Origin: Verrucomicrobiota bacterium
Lineage (GTDB): Bacteria; Verrucomicrobiota; Verrucomicrobiia; Limisphaerales; UBA11358
Direction of reading: 5' to 3'
Length of the DNA: 13,506 nucleotides
Assembly: GCA_021323835.1 (NCBI GenBank)
Contig: JAJPKI010000362.1
Coordinates: forward strand, 1-13,506
Shown in pieces: positions 1 to 7,339 of the stretch (position 1 is the first letter of the stretch; each line of letters starts with the position of its first letter). The translations under genes and the position numbers were made by a program. The notes beneath the pieces were generated by a model that was not told where the DNA came from, made no database searches, and saw only the letters and a program-made list of their open reading frames with translations.

Positions 1-221
1 GTGTGCAGCGTGGATAACACCAGATGGCCGGTGTCCGCCGCGCTCATCGCCGCGGTGAAACTGATCGCGTCGCGCATTTCACCCACCATAATGATGTCCG
101 GGTCTTGACGCAAAAACGACCGCAACGCTTTGCCGAATGTCATGCCGACTGCTTCGTTGACCGCCACTTGCATGATGCCTTCGATGTCATATTCCACCGG
201 GTCTTCGGCCGTGAGCAATTT
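1..221 (-). pseudogene. Continuation of the same ATPase after the TAG, running off the window
   Basis: Reading on in the same frame after the TAG gives 73 further codons without another stop. The order of motifs is exactly what the family requires: Asp box TAEDPVEY, Walker B region DIIMVGEMRD, and His box GHLVLSTLH at the window edge. No frameshift separates the halves, so one base change is enough to explain the break. The neighbouring PilB reads NRPDRKIITVEDPVEY where this gene reads NTID-stop-KLLTAEDPVEY, so the stop replaces one residue (Arg in PilB). The rest of the gene, including any tetracysteine zinc motif, lies outside the window. Confidence 0.8.
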
Positions 222-1286
222 CTAATCAATCGTGTTGACGCGACGCAAGCATGAATACAGCGTCGTCGTTTTTCCGCAACCGGTCGGGCCGGTGACGACG
301 AAAATTCCGTTCGGACGCAAAATAACTTCCGTGACGAAATCATAAACGTATTTTGGAAACCCCAGCGATTCGACTTCCAGTTTCACCGAATCGCGGTCCA
401 ACACGCGCAACACGACGGATTCGCCGAATTGTGTCGGCAAAGTCGCCATACGCAAATCTATCTGGCGATTCAAAATATTCATCGAGATGCGTCCGTCTTG
501 CGGCATGCGGCGCTCGGAAATGTTCAAATTCGCCATGACTTTCAGGCGCGAAATCACCGGCAACGCCAAATGTTTCGGCGGCGGCGCCATTTCATAAAGC
601 GCGCCGTCCACGCGATAGCGAATTCTAAATTCCGTTTCAAACGGCTCGAAGTGAATATCGCTCGCGCGGTCTTGAATTGCCTGCTGCAAAACCAAATTCA
701 CGAACTTGACGATGGGCACGTCGTTCGCGAGAGCTTCCATTGCCTTGGCGTCGCCTTCGTCCGCCTCCACAACTTCTTTTGCGAGCGTATCTTTATCCGC
801 GTCCAACTCTTTTAAGATTTCCGCAAAACCGCCCGTCGTGTCGTCCTGCCCGTAAACACGCTCAATTGTTTTCCGAACTTCAATCGGGTCGGCAACGACA
901 ATTTGCACTTCGCGTTTGGCGGCAAATTGAATTTCATCGGCCACTTGCGGATTGAGCGGGTCGGCCAGCGCCACTTGCACCGAGCCGTTGTTGATGGCAA
1001 TTGGCAGGCAATGATACATCTGCGCGATTTTGGCCGGAATCGCTTGCAACACTTCCGGCGGAAACTCGCGGTCTTTGATGTTGACCACATCCGCGCCGAT
1101 GTGTCCGGCAATGACGTGCAGGATGTCGTCAATTTTCATAATGCCGAAATCCTGCAAAAGCTGAATCACCGGCGCGTTGCTGCGCTTCAATTCGGCGACG
1201 ACTTCCTCGTATTGCAAGTCGTCAATCAATTGCTGCTCGCGAATGAGCGCCAGCAACGGATTCGATATTTCTGTTTCGTCTGCCAT
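222..1286 (-). CDS. PilB/GspE-like secretion ATPase, cut short by an in-frame stop
   Basis: This is the N-terminal 354 residues of a type II secretion/type IV pilus assembly ATPase, which drives pilin or pseudopilin polymerisation from the cytoplasmic face of the inner membrane. Residues 1-145 look like the MshEN/T2SSE N-terminal domain. The N2 domain carries SDIHFEP (209-215), and Walker A is GPTGCGKT (333-340), with Cys where Ser is usual. Family members normally run to about 550-600 residues. Here a TAG at 222-224 ends the frame at codon 355, before the Asp box, Walker B and His box, so the product could not be a working ATPase. The ATG at 1286 lies 6 nt after the pilT stop, which implies co-transcription and coupling; I see no Shine-Dalgarno. 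The domain assignment is secure. Whether the stop is biological or a sequence error is open. Confidence 0.85.
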   Translation of the reverse strand: MADETEISNPLLALIREQQLIDDLQYEEVVAELKRSNAPVIQLLQDFGIMKIDDILHVIAGHIGADVVNIKDREFPPEVLQAIPAKIAQMYHCLPIAINNGSVQVALADPLNPQVADEIQFAAKREVQIVVADPIEVRKTIERVYGQDDTTGGFAEILKELDADKDTLAKEVVEADEGDAKAMEALANDVPIVKFVNLVLQQAIQDRASDIHFEPFETEFRIRYRVDGALYEMAPPPKHLALPVISRLKVMANLNISERRMPQDGRISMNILNRQIDLRMATLPTQFGESVVLRVLDRDSVKLEVESLGFPKYVYDFVTEVILRPNGIFVVTGPTGCGKTTTLYSCLRRVNTID

Positions 1287-1292
1287 GAAATT

Positions 1293-2405
1293 TTATGCTT
1301 TTGGCGGCACGACGTGACCGCCTTGACCGGCGGCCATTTCCATTTCCTGCAACTTCGCCAAAATTGTCGTCGTGTCTTGCGCTTTAGTAATCACTTCTTC
1401 GCGCGCAATCATACCGGCCAGATATTTTTCCATCAAAAATGCGTCGAGCGTCACCATGCCGTATTTCGAACCGGTCTGGATGTCCGACTGAATACGAAAT
1501 GTTTTGTTGTCGCGAATCAGCGCCGCGATGGACGGCGTATTGACCATGATTTCAAAAACGGCAACGCGTCCGGGCTTGTCAATGCGCGGAATCAGCAATT
1601 GCGAAATGACCGCCTGCATGACGGTGGATAATTGGATGCGCACCATTTCCTGCTGGTTCGTCGGAAACGCGTTCGTGATACGGTCAATCGTCTTCGCCGC
1701 GCCCGTCGTGTGCAGCGTTCCGAAAACCAAGTGACCGGTTTCCGCCGCCGTGATGGCCGCTTCAATTGTTTCCAAGTCGCGCATTTCACCGACGAGCACG
1801 ATGTCCGGGTCCTGGCGCAACGCGCGGCGCAAACCTTCGGCAAAGTTCGGCACGTCCACGCCGATTTCGCGCTGTGTTACCAATGCTTTTTTATGTTTGT
1901 GATAATATTCAATCGGGTCTTCAATCGTGATGATGTGCGCTTCTTCGCGCTCTTCGTTCACGATGTTCAGCAGCGAGGCGAGCGTCGTCGTTTTTCCGGA
2001 ACCGGTCGGGCCGGTGACCAAAACCAGTCCGCGCGGTTTGTAGAGCAATTCTTTGACGCTCGGCGGAATTCCGATTTGTTCCATCGTCAGCAACTTGCTG
2101 GGAATTTGCCGCAGCACCATCGCAAAATTTCCTTTTTCCTTGAACGCGCTCACGCGAAAACGCGCCGCGTCGCCGAATGCAAATCCAAAGTCCGCGCCGC
2201 CGCGCTCGCGAATGGATTGAATGTGCTCTTCCGACGTGATGCTCTTCATCAATTCCTCGGTGTCTTCCGGACGCAACGGCGGGCCTTCGACACGGTGCAA
2301 AATCCCGTGCACACGAATGACCGGCGGCACGTTGGTGCGAATGTGCAAATCGGACGCGCCTTCGGCCACGACCAATTGCAGCAAATCTGACATCGAATAT
2401 GACAT
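1293..2405 (-). CDS. pilT: Twitching motility/pilus retraction ATPase PilT
   Basis: PilT is the hexameric ATPase that depolymerises type IV pili and powers retraction at the inner-membrane base. The 370 residues fit the family (about 345-380). Visible motifs are Walker A GPTGSGKT (132-139), Asp box IEDPIEY (161-167), Walker B region DIVLVGEMRD (201-210) and His box GHLVFGTLHT (224-233). The C-terminal region SIAALIRDNKT (292-302) corresponds to the AIRNLIRE retraction motif. There is no long MshEN-type N-domain, which separates PilT from PilB. It starts at the ATG at 2405, 22 nt after the end of pilB. A second in-frame ATG four codons in (2393) is possible, and neither has a clear Shine-Dalgarno. 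The stop is followed after 6 nt by the next ATPase gene. Confidence 0.95.
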   Translation of the reverse strand: MSYSMSDLLQLVVAEGASDLHIRTNVPPVIRVHGILHRVEGPPLRPEDTEELMKSITSEEHIQSIRERGGADFGFAFGDAARFRVSAFKEKGNFAMVLRQIPSKLLTMEQIGIPPSVKELLYKPRGLVLVTGPTGSGKTTTLASLLNIVNEEREEAHIITIEDPIEYYHKHKKALVTQREIGVDVPNFAEGLRRALRQDPDIVLVGEMRDLETIEAAITAAETGHLVFGTLHTTGAAKTIDRITNAFPTNQQEMVRIQLSTVMQAVISQLLIPRIDKPGRVAVFEIMVNTPSIAALIRDNKTFRIQSDIQTGSKYGMVTLDAFLMEKYLAGMIAREEVITKAQDTTTILAKLQEMEMAAGQGGHVVPPKA

Positions 2406-2427
2406 AATTAAAAATGCAAAATGAAAA

Positions 2428-4161
2428 TCAGGTATCGTCGCCCACCGTCGCGCGGATGACTTCTTCCGGCGTCGTCAAACCGGCCAAAACTTTGCGAATG
2501 CCGTCCTCGCGCAATGTGCGCATGCCCATTTCACGCGCGCGCGCGCGCAAAACGGACGACGCGACTTTTTCGTAAATCAATTTCCGCGCTTCATCATCAA
2601 TCACGAAAATTTCAAAAATGCCGAAGCGTCCGCGATTTCCCGTGTTGTTGCAATTGGCGCAGCCGCGGCCTTTCATCGGCGTCGCTGTCTTGAGCATATC
2701 CGGCGTCAATTGCAGCGCGCGCATTTCCGGCTCGGTCGGCTGATACGGCTCGGCGCATTTCTTGCAAATTTTTCGCACGAGACGTTGCGCCATCAGGCAG
2801 CGCGTGGAGGACGCAACCAAAAACGGCTTCACGCCGATGTCAATCAAGCGCGTGACGGCGCTCGGCGCGTCGTTGGTGTGCAGCGTGGAGAAAACCAAAT
2901 GACCGGTGAGCGACGCGTTGATGGCGATGGACGCCGTTTCAATATCGCGAATTTCACCAATCATAATCACGTTCGGCGCCTGGCGGAGAATTGCGCGCAA
3001 CGCCATCGCAAATGTCAGCCCGACGGTGTCGCTGACCTGCACCTGGTTGATGCCGGCCAGCACATATTCGACCGGGTCTTCGACGGTGATGATTTTGCGG
3101 TCAGGACGATTGATGAAATGCAAACAGGAATAGAGCGTCGTCGTTTTTCCTGAACCGGTCGGGCCGGTGACGAGCAAAATTCCGTCCGGCAACGAAATAA
3201 TTTTTTCAAACAATTGCTGGTCGTCCTGAAGAAATCCCAATTCCGGCAAGCCGAGTTTCAAACCTTCCTTATCCAAAATACGCATGACGATACTTTCGCC
3301 GTGGTTCGTCGGCAGGCACGACACGCGCAAATCAATCAATTTATTTCCGACTTTGGTCTGAATGCGTCCGTCTTGCGGAATGCGATGCTCGGAAATGGAC
3401 ATCGCCGATTGAATCTTCAAACGCGCGATAATCGAAGGCTGCAACCGTTTCGGCGGCGATTTCACTTCCGTCATCACGCCGTCAATGCGATAACGCAAAC
3501 GAAAACGTTTCTGCAGCGGTTCGAGGTGAATGTCCGAGGCGCGCATCTTGAACGCGTCGAAAATAATCTGGTTCACCAGCCGAATCAGCGGCGCATCCGC
3601 ATCCAATCCCGCGCCGTCGTCAGTGACATCCGAGATTTGGACATTATCCTGCGTCAATTCTTCGATGACGTCTTTGAACCGCTCGTCCACGACGGCTTTT
3701 TTTTCCGCGCCGCCGTAATATTTATTTAGCGCCGTCTCAATGTCGGTTTCCGATGCAACGCGCCATTCGATTTCCGAGCCGAGCAAATGCCCGAGCGAAT
3801 CCATCGTGTTCAAATCCGAAGGGTCGGCAATCGCCACGGCAATTTTGCCATCGGCTTTAAAAAGGGGAACGACGTGATATTTTTTTGCGACGTGGCGCGG
3901 GATGATAGAAATCGCGTCGTCGGGAATTACCATCGTGTTGAGATTCACGACTTCCGCGCCGAATTGCGCGGCTTTGGCCTGCGTCACGTCCGATTGCCGG
4001 ATGGCCTGGTTTGCGAGCAAAAAATCAATCACGCCCACGTTGGAAGCGGAAGCTTCCTCGCGCGCACGGGCGAGTTGGTCGGCCTGCAACACGCCGAGGT
4101 CCACCAGCACGTCTGCTAAATAATCGTCTTTTTCAGCCACAAACTTTTCCGCCCGGTGCAT
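2428..4161 (-). CDS. pilB: Type IV pilus assembly ATPase PilB (GspE family)
   Basis: This is the extension ATPase for type IV pili, or the GspE equivalent of a type II secretion system. Counting from the ATG at 4161 gives 577 residues, normal for the family. The MshEN N-domain covers about 10-150. The N2 domain has SDIHLEP (209-215). Walker A is GPTGSGKT (333-340), Asp box TVEDPVEY (359-366), Walker B region NVIMIGEIRD (397-406) and His box GHLVFSTLHT (420-429). Paired cysteines at 466/469 and 501/504 form the zinc motif typical of PilB/GspE. The frame stays open upstream to 4338, but that extension enters the tRNA gene and has no N-domain similarity, so I reject it. A GTG at 4140, preceded by GGAAAAG, is an alternative start. 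This is the first gene of the pilB-pilT-ATPase operon. Confidence 0.93.
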   Translation of the reverse strand: MHRAEKFVAEKDDYLADVLVDLGVLQADQLARAREEASASNVGVIDFLLANQAIRQSDVTQAKAAQFGAEVVNLNTMVIPDDAISIIPRHVAKKYHVVPLFKADGKIAVAIADPSDLNTMDSLGHLLGSEIEWRVASETDIETALNKYYGGAEKKAVVDERFKDVIEELTQDNVQISDVTDDGAGLDADAPLIRLVNQIIFDAFKMRASDIHLEPLQKRFRLRYRIDGVMTEVKSPPKRLQPSIIARLKIQSAMSISEHRIPQDGRIQTKVGNKLIDLRVSCLPTNHGESIVMRILDKEGLKLGLPELGFLQDDQQLFEKIISLPDGILLVTGPTGSGKTTTLYSCLHFINRPDRKIITVEDPVEYVLAGINQVQVSDTVGLTFAMALRAILRQAPNVIMIGEIRDIETASIAINASLTGHLVFSTLHTNDAPSAVTRLIDIGVKPFLVASSTRCLMAQRLVRKICKKCAEPYQPTEPEMRALQLTPDMLKTATPMKGRGCANCNNTGNRGRFGIFEIFVIDDEARKLIYEKVASSVLRARAREMGMRTLREDGIRKVLAGLTTPEEVIRATVGDDT

Positions 4162-4184
4162 ATTGCCTGTGGAGCGGTCAAAAA

Positions 4185-4212
4185 AGATTATCGCCGAAAT
4201 GCCCGATGTCAA
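4185..4212 (-). promoter_or_regulatory. Possible sigma70-type promoter for the pilB operon
   Basis: A perfect -35 hexamer TTGACA lies at 4207-4212 (minus strand). A weak -10 TAATCT lies 16 bp downstream at 4185-4190; the better-looking GATAAT (4187-4192) would give only a 14-bp spacer. Transcription would start roughly 10-20 nt before the ATG at 4161. The position fits, but the -10 is poor. Confidence 0.35.
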
Positions 4213-4330
4213 CGCGCCGCAACTGATTATTGCAAAAAATATTTTTGAACGGGGCGGGGCGAGCGTCCTGGCGAGCCGAAAATTATTGCGCGAACGGCAA
4301 TTGATTTGTAATTTGTTCCTCCTTTTGGTT

Positions 4331-4407
4331 GCACCCATAGCTCAATTGGATAGAGCGGCTGACTACGGATCAGCAGGTTTGAAGTTCAACTCTTCATGGG
4401 TGCACCA
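4331..4407 (+). tRNA. tRNA-Arg (anticodon ACG)
   Basis: The full cloverleaf can be folded by hand. The acceptor stem is GCACCCA/TGGGTGC (4331-4337 with 4397-4403). The D stem is GCTC/GAGC (4340-4343 with 4353-4356). The anticodon stem is GCTGA/TCAGC (4358-4362 with 4370-4374) around the loop CTACGGA, so the anticodon is ACG (4365-4367). The T stem TGAAG/CTTCA encloses TTCAACT. The discriminator is A4404 and CCA is encoded at 4405-4407. A34 of this tRNA is normally converted to inosine by TadA, letting it read CGU, CGC and CGA. It is divergent from pilB and could serve as an integration site for the AT-richer segment just downstream. Confidence 0.97.
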
Positions 4408-4480
4408 GTTTTCACTCGAAGCGTAAATTCGTCTCGACAAAATCTTTTATCAGGCACAAAGTCAAAATCATGAAACGAAA

Positions 4481-4491
4481 TAGGCTGCAAA
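4481..4491 (+). repeat. Left copy of an 11-bp direct repeat (TAGGCTGCAAA)
   Basis: TAGGCTGCAAA here is repeated exactly at 4867-4877. The two copies bracket the small membrane-protein gene at 4528-4869. No terminal inverted repeats or transposase are visible. Confidence 0.5.
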
Positions 4492-4527
4492 ACCCGCCGC
4501 CAAATATCTGTTAGGCCACGAGAGCGT

Positions 4528-4869
4528 ATGGAGTTGTTTGAGTGCATTTTGATTTACTCTGGCGCGATGATGGCAGGTGCCTTCTTCGTCACGACGTTGC
4601 TTTGCCATTACCGCCGTCAGAAACCAGTGCCATTCTCTACTTTTGTGACTTCAGCTTGTTTGTCCACACCACTTACGATGATTGCTGGCACTTTGTTTAT
4701 CGAAGCTCCGGAGGTTTTCGATTTGAATCATTGGAAGTTTGATTGGCTTCACATTAGGCTTTGGTTGATTTTATGGTCGTGGGGATTTTTTATTTCGTTC
4801 CTTACGTCACTTTTGGTTGTTATTTTTCATCGCAGATGGAGCAAGACACATAAGAAGCACGTGGTCTAG
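4528..4869 (+). CDS. Small hypothetical membrane protein
   Basis: I do not recognise this 113-residue protein. It has about three hydrophobic segments (roughly residues 7-25, 38-58 and 76-101) and a basic C-terminus (HRRWSKTHKKH), so it is probably an inner-membrane protein with a cytoplasmic tail. The ATG at 4528 has only a weak purine stretch (GAGAG) upstream. Base composition appears more AT-rich than the flanking pilus and secretion genes. The gene sits just downstream of the tRNA-Arg and is convergent with the TMEM14-like gene, with an 18-nt gap. Its TAG stop is the first three bases of the right copy of the 11-bp direct repeat. Codon structure and hydrophobicity make it likely a real gene, perhaps acquired; its function is unknown. 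Confidence 0.6.
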   Translation: MELFECILIYSGAMMAGAFFVTTLLCHYRRQKPVPFSTFVTSACLSTPLTMIAGTLFIEAPEVFDLNHWKFDWLHIRLWLILWSWGFFISFLTSLLVVIFHRRWSKTHKKHVV

Positions 4870-4877
4870 GCTGCAAA
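4867..4877 (+). repeat. Right copy of the 11-bp direct repeat (TAGGCTGCAAA)
   Basis: This is identical to 4481-4491 and supplies the stop codon of the preceding gene. Together the two copies could be a footprint of insertion or of recombination between short homologies. Chance is not excluded for 11 bp. Confidence 0.5.
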
Positions 4878-4887
4878 TAAATCCGTT

Positions 4888-5214
4888 TCACTTAAAAATA
4901 TTCCGCAACGCCAGCGCCGCAATCGTCACCACCAACATCAATCCGCTCGGCATAAATTTTTTCGTCTTCGCCAGACGAATCGCAAATACAATCAGCAGCA
5001 GCGCCATGACGATGTTGACCATTTTTCCGCGCAGCGAGTAATCCAAAATTCCCGGAATCGCCGCCAAAATCAAAATCACCGCAAAAATTGTGGAAGTAAT
5101 CAGCGACACTTTGCTTTTGCCTTTGAAAAATCCAATCAACCCGCCGACGAGCAGCAGCACGATGTAAATCCACAACACTTTCGTCGCGAAATCATTCATG
5201 CGCGCAGCTTGCAT
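4888..5214 (-). CDS. TMEM14 (UPF0136)-family small membrane protein
   Basis: This is a protein of about 108 residues with several short membrane helices. It has a glycine-bearing helix followed by FFKGKSKVSLI, and a closing segment KKFMPSGLMLVVTIAALALR. That pattern (GG-x-hydrophobic, K-rich turn, then RFMPAGLM-like) is characteristic of the TMEM14/Tmemb_14 family, whose bacterial role is not established. The frame opens with a TTG at 5226. I prefer the ATG at 5214, which has GGAGG about 13 nt upstream and GGAA closer; the ATG at 5199 is also possible. It is divergent from the GspA-like gene with a short shared spacer, so the two may share a regulatory region. Confidence 0.7.
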   Translation of the reverse strand: MQAARMNDFATKVLWIYIVLLLVGGLIGFFKGKSKVSLITSTIFAVILILAAIPGILDYSLRGKMVNIVMALLLIVFAIRLAKTKKFMPSGLMLVVTIAALALRNIFK

Positions 5215-5291
5215 GAAATTTTCCAAACCTCCAAGCCGGATTTCACCGCCTTTTGCTTTGCCGCGCGCGGATTTTCTGCTACAAGGCCAGC

Positions 5292-6107
5292 GTGTATTTG
5301 GAATTTTACGGCCTTAAATTGTCGCCGTTCGACATCACGCCCAACCCGCGTTTCCTGTTTCATAGCGGCAAACATCGCGAGGCCTTGAACCATTTGCTTT
5401 ACGGCATTCGCGAGCGCAAAGGCTTCGTGCAACTCACCGGCGAAGTCGGCGCGGGCAAAACGACCCTTTGCCGCGCATTTCTCGAACAGCTCAGCGGCGA
5501 ATTTTCCACCGCGCTCATCTTAAATCCCGTTCTCAATTCAAATGAATTGATGAAAGCCATCGCCACGGAATTTGCCTTGGACGTGCGGCATCTCGACCGG
5601 CTCGAAACACTCGACGCCATCAATAAATTTTTGCTCAAGCAGGCCGAACGCGGACGCGACACCGTCCTCATCATTGATGAAGCGCAAAATCTCACTGAAG
5701 AATTGCTCGAACAGGTTCGCCTGCTTTCCAACATCGAAACCGACGACCGGAAATTGTTGCAAATCGTTTTGCTCGGCCAGCCCGAATTGCGCGAGAAATT
5801 GAACAGCCCGCGCCTGCGTCAATTGCGTCAGCGTATCACCGTGCGTTATCATTTGAAACCGCTGACGCGATTTGAAACCGCGCAATACATCCAGCATCGC
5901 CTCGATTTTGCCGGCGCCAAAGGCGCTCCGTATTTCACGCAGCCAGCGTTCTGGCGGATTTTTCGATACAGCAACGGCGTGCCGCGATTGATAAATGCCG
6001 TTTGTGACAAAGCATTGCTTGCCGGATTTGTCGAACGCAGCGACCGCATCAACTTTCGCATGATTGGCCGCGCCATCCGCGAATTGGAAGGAGACATTCA
6101 CGCATGA
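5292..6107 (+). CDS. GspA/ExeA-type AAA+ ATPase
   Basis: GspA-type ATPases sit in the inner membrane or at its cytoplasmic face and, with GspB, help place the type II secretin through the peptidoglycan. The N-terminus (YLEFYGLKLSPFDITPNPRF) is the classic GspA/ExeA opening. Counting from the GTG at 5292 gives 271 residues, with Walker A GEVGAGKTT (50-58), Walker B VLIIDEAQ (125-132) and the sensor-like LLGQPEL (160-166). The frame is open from 5253, but those 13 codons have no family similarity, while the GTG has AGG five bases upstream. It is shorter than ExeA (about 550) because it lacks the C-terminal membrane and peptidoglycan-binding part, as is common in short GspA/TniB-like ATPases. 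The ATGA overlap with the next gene implies translational coupling. Confidence 0.88.
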   Translation: MYLEFYGLKLSPFDITPNPRFLFHSGKHREALNHLLYGIRERKGFVQLTGEVGAGKTTLCRAFLEQLSGEFSTALILNPVLNSNELMKAIATEFALDVRHLDRLETLDAINKFLLKQAERGRDTVLIIDEAQNLTEELLEQVRLLSNIETDDRKLLQIVLLGQPELREKLNSPRLRQLRQRITVRYHLKPLTRFETAQYIQHRLDFAGAKGAPYFTQPAFWRIFRYSNGVPRLINAVCDKALLAGFVERSDRINFRMIGRAIRELEGDIHA

Positions 6108-6577
6108 GCCTCATCAATGACGCCCTCAAACAAGCCAAACAATCCCAAACCAAAACCCCGCCGGGCAGTGTTCCGCCGCCATTGACGCCAGCGGTGCATC
6201 CGCCATCGCGCGGCGGTTCAATGTGGATTCTCATCCTCGCGGCAGTTTTATTTTTGGTGGCGGCAATTCTTTTTTTCAAATTGCTCAGCTTGAAACATGA
6301 ACCGATTCCCGCCGCGACCAATGCGCCCGCGCTAACACAAACCGAACCTGCGAAACCGCAGCCGGCCACTTCCGCCGCCACCAATGCCGTCGAGCAATTG
6401 CCAAAAGTGCAAGCCATTCTCTTTGACCCGTCGAAGCCGTCGGCGATTGTGAATCGAAAAACCGTTCACACGGGCGATGCCGTGGGCGATTACAAAGTCC
6501 TGAAGATTTCAAAAAACAGCATCACGTTCCAACGCGCGGACGGCTCGACGGAAGAAATTAAAATGGGCGGACAGTAA
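6104..6577 (+). CDS. GspB-like type II secretion accessory protein
   Basis: This 157-residue protein begins MSLINDALKQAKQSQ, the usual cytoplasmic start of GspB/ExeB-type partners. It has one transmembrane helix (about 40-61), a proline/alanine-rich linker (about 66-99), and a small C-terminal domain (101-157). The C-terminal pattern VQAILFDPSKPSAIVNRKTV, then GD, then VLKISKNSITF matches the T2SS GspB domain, which is periplasmic. The start overlaps the stop of the GspA-like gene (ATGA). GspB is known to pair with GspA and assist secretin assembly, so the order is as expected. I infer it serves the same secretion or pilus machine as the ATPases on the left, although no secretin gene is in the window. 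Confidence 0.82.
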   Translation: MSLINDALKQAKQSQTKTPPGSVPPPLTPAVHPPSRGGSMWILILAAVLFLVAAILFFKLLSLKHEPIPAATNAPALTQTEPAKPQPATSAATNAVEQLPKVQAILFDPSKPSAIVNRKTVHTGDAVGDYKVLKISKNSITFQRADGSTEEIKMGGQ

Positions 6578-6578
6578 A

Positions 6579-7274
6579 ATGGCGGACGAGCGCCCTCGCC
6601 AAATAAGATCAATGCGCGTTCTCGAAAAATATTTTTCCAAATCGCCCGCAGTCGCCCGCGTCGCGCCATTTTTAATTTTTGTTTTACTCACCGCATGCCA
6701 GGGAATTTTCGGCGCGGCGTCCGCTTATTGGTTTTATTTTGCCAAAATAATTGTCGGCGCGTGGCTGATTTTGGAAATGCGCCCGTTCGTTTCCGAAATG
6801 CGATGGACAATTTCATGGGAAGCGATTGTCGTTGGCATTTTGATTTTTATCGCGTGGGTCGGGCTGGACAATTTTTATCCAAAATTCTTTCACGCGGTTG
6901 CCACGGGAAATCCATTTGACGTTTTTGGAAACAACCTCGCGTGGTTTTTTATCGCTGTTCACATTTTGGGAATGACATTTATTGTGCCGCCGCTGGAAGA
7001 AGTTTTTTACCGTTCATTTCTGTATCGCATCATCATCAACGAAAATTTTCTTTCCGTGCCGCTCAACAAGTTTCTGCCAACGCCGTTTTTTGCGACGGCG
7101 ATTGCCTTTGGCATTGCGCACAACGAATGGCTGGCGGGAATTTTATGCGGCGCGGCGTTTCAATGGCTGGTGCTCCGCAAGAACCGTCTCGGCGACGCGA
7201 TGACCGCGCACGCCATCACGAATTTTCTGCTCGGCCTGTGGATTGTCTGGAAGCACGACTGGCATTTTTGGTGA
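6579..7274 (+). CDS. CPBP (CAAX/Abi-type) intramembrane metalloprotease
   Basis: This is a 231-residue polytopic membrane protein with about six to eight hydrophobic segments. The metal-site signatures of the CPBP family are all present: EEVFYR (140-145, the EExxxR motif), FGIAH with His181, and HAITN with His211 and Asn215. Length and motifs resemble the CAAX prenyl protease-related family found in exosortase/PEP-CTERM bacteria, where it is thought to process membrane proteins; that assignment is inference. The ATG at 6579 follows the gspB-like stop by one base, so it is the third gene of the operon. An internal ATG at 6612 would give a shorter N-terminus that still keeps all helices. No clear Shine-Dalgarno is seen. 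Confidence 0.82.
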   Translation: MADERPRQIRSMRVLEKYFSKSPAVARVAPFLIFVLLTACQGIFGAASAYWFYFAKIIVGAWLILEMRPFVSEMRWTISWEAIVVGILIFIAWVGLDNFYPKFFHAVATGNPFDVFGNNLAWFFIAVHILGMTFIVPPLEEVFYRSFLYRIIINENFLSVPLNKFLPTPFFATAIAFGIAHNEWLAGILCGAAFQWLVLRKNRLGDAMTAHAITNFLLGLWIVWKHDWHFW

Positions 7275-7315
7275 AAAGCGCTTTTACCGCGCACAGTCGA
7301 CGCAGTGAATGATAA

Positions 7316-7337
7316 AATGAAACCTGTTCGTTTCATT
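7316..7337. terminator. Hairpin between convergent genes, possible two-way terminator
   Basis: AATGAAAC (7316-7323) and GTTTCATT (7330-7337) form a perfect 8-bp stem with a 6-nt loop, in the gap between two convergent stop codons. T-rich sequence follows on either strand (ATTTTTC on the plus, TTTTATC on the minus). The stem is AT-rich and so weak. A 12-bp perfect palindrome AAAAGCGCTTTT sits nearby at 7274-7285. Confidence 0.5.
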
Positions 7338-7339
7338 AA

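Noticed and set aside
4286..4312. Promoter for tRNA-Arg (TTGCGC ... TGTAAT)
   Set aside because: The 15-bp spacer and poor hexamers are too weak to report as a feature, although the location would be suitable.
4162..4338. N-terminal extension of PilB to an ATG at 4338
   Set aside because: The extension would overlap the tRNA-Arg gene and shows no similarity to the PilB N-domain, which begins after 4161.
4510..4516. Integron attC-like core site GTTAGGC just before the gene at 4528
   Set aside because: It fits the GTTRRRY core, but there is no matching RYYYAAC with L boxes and a folded stem around it; the only candidate partner is the T-loop of the tRNA.
7274..7285. Palindrome AAAAGCGCTTTT as a terminator
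   Set aside because: It has no loop and begins at the last base of the protease stop codon; the better hairpin is at 7316-7337.
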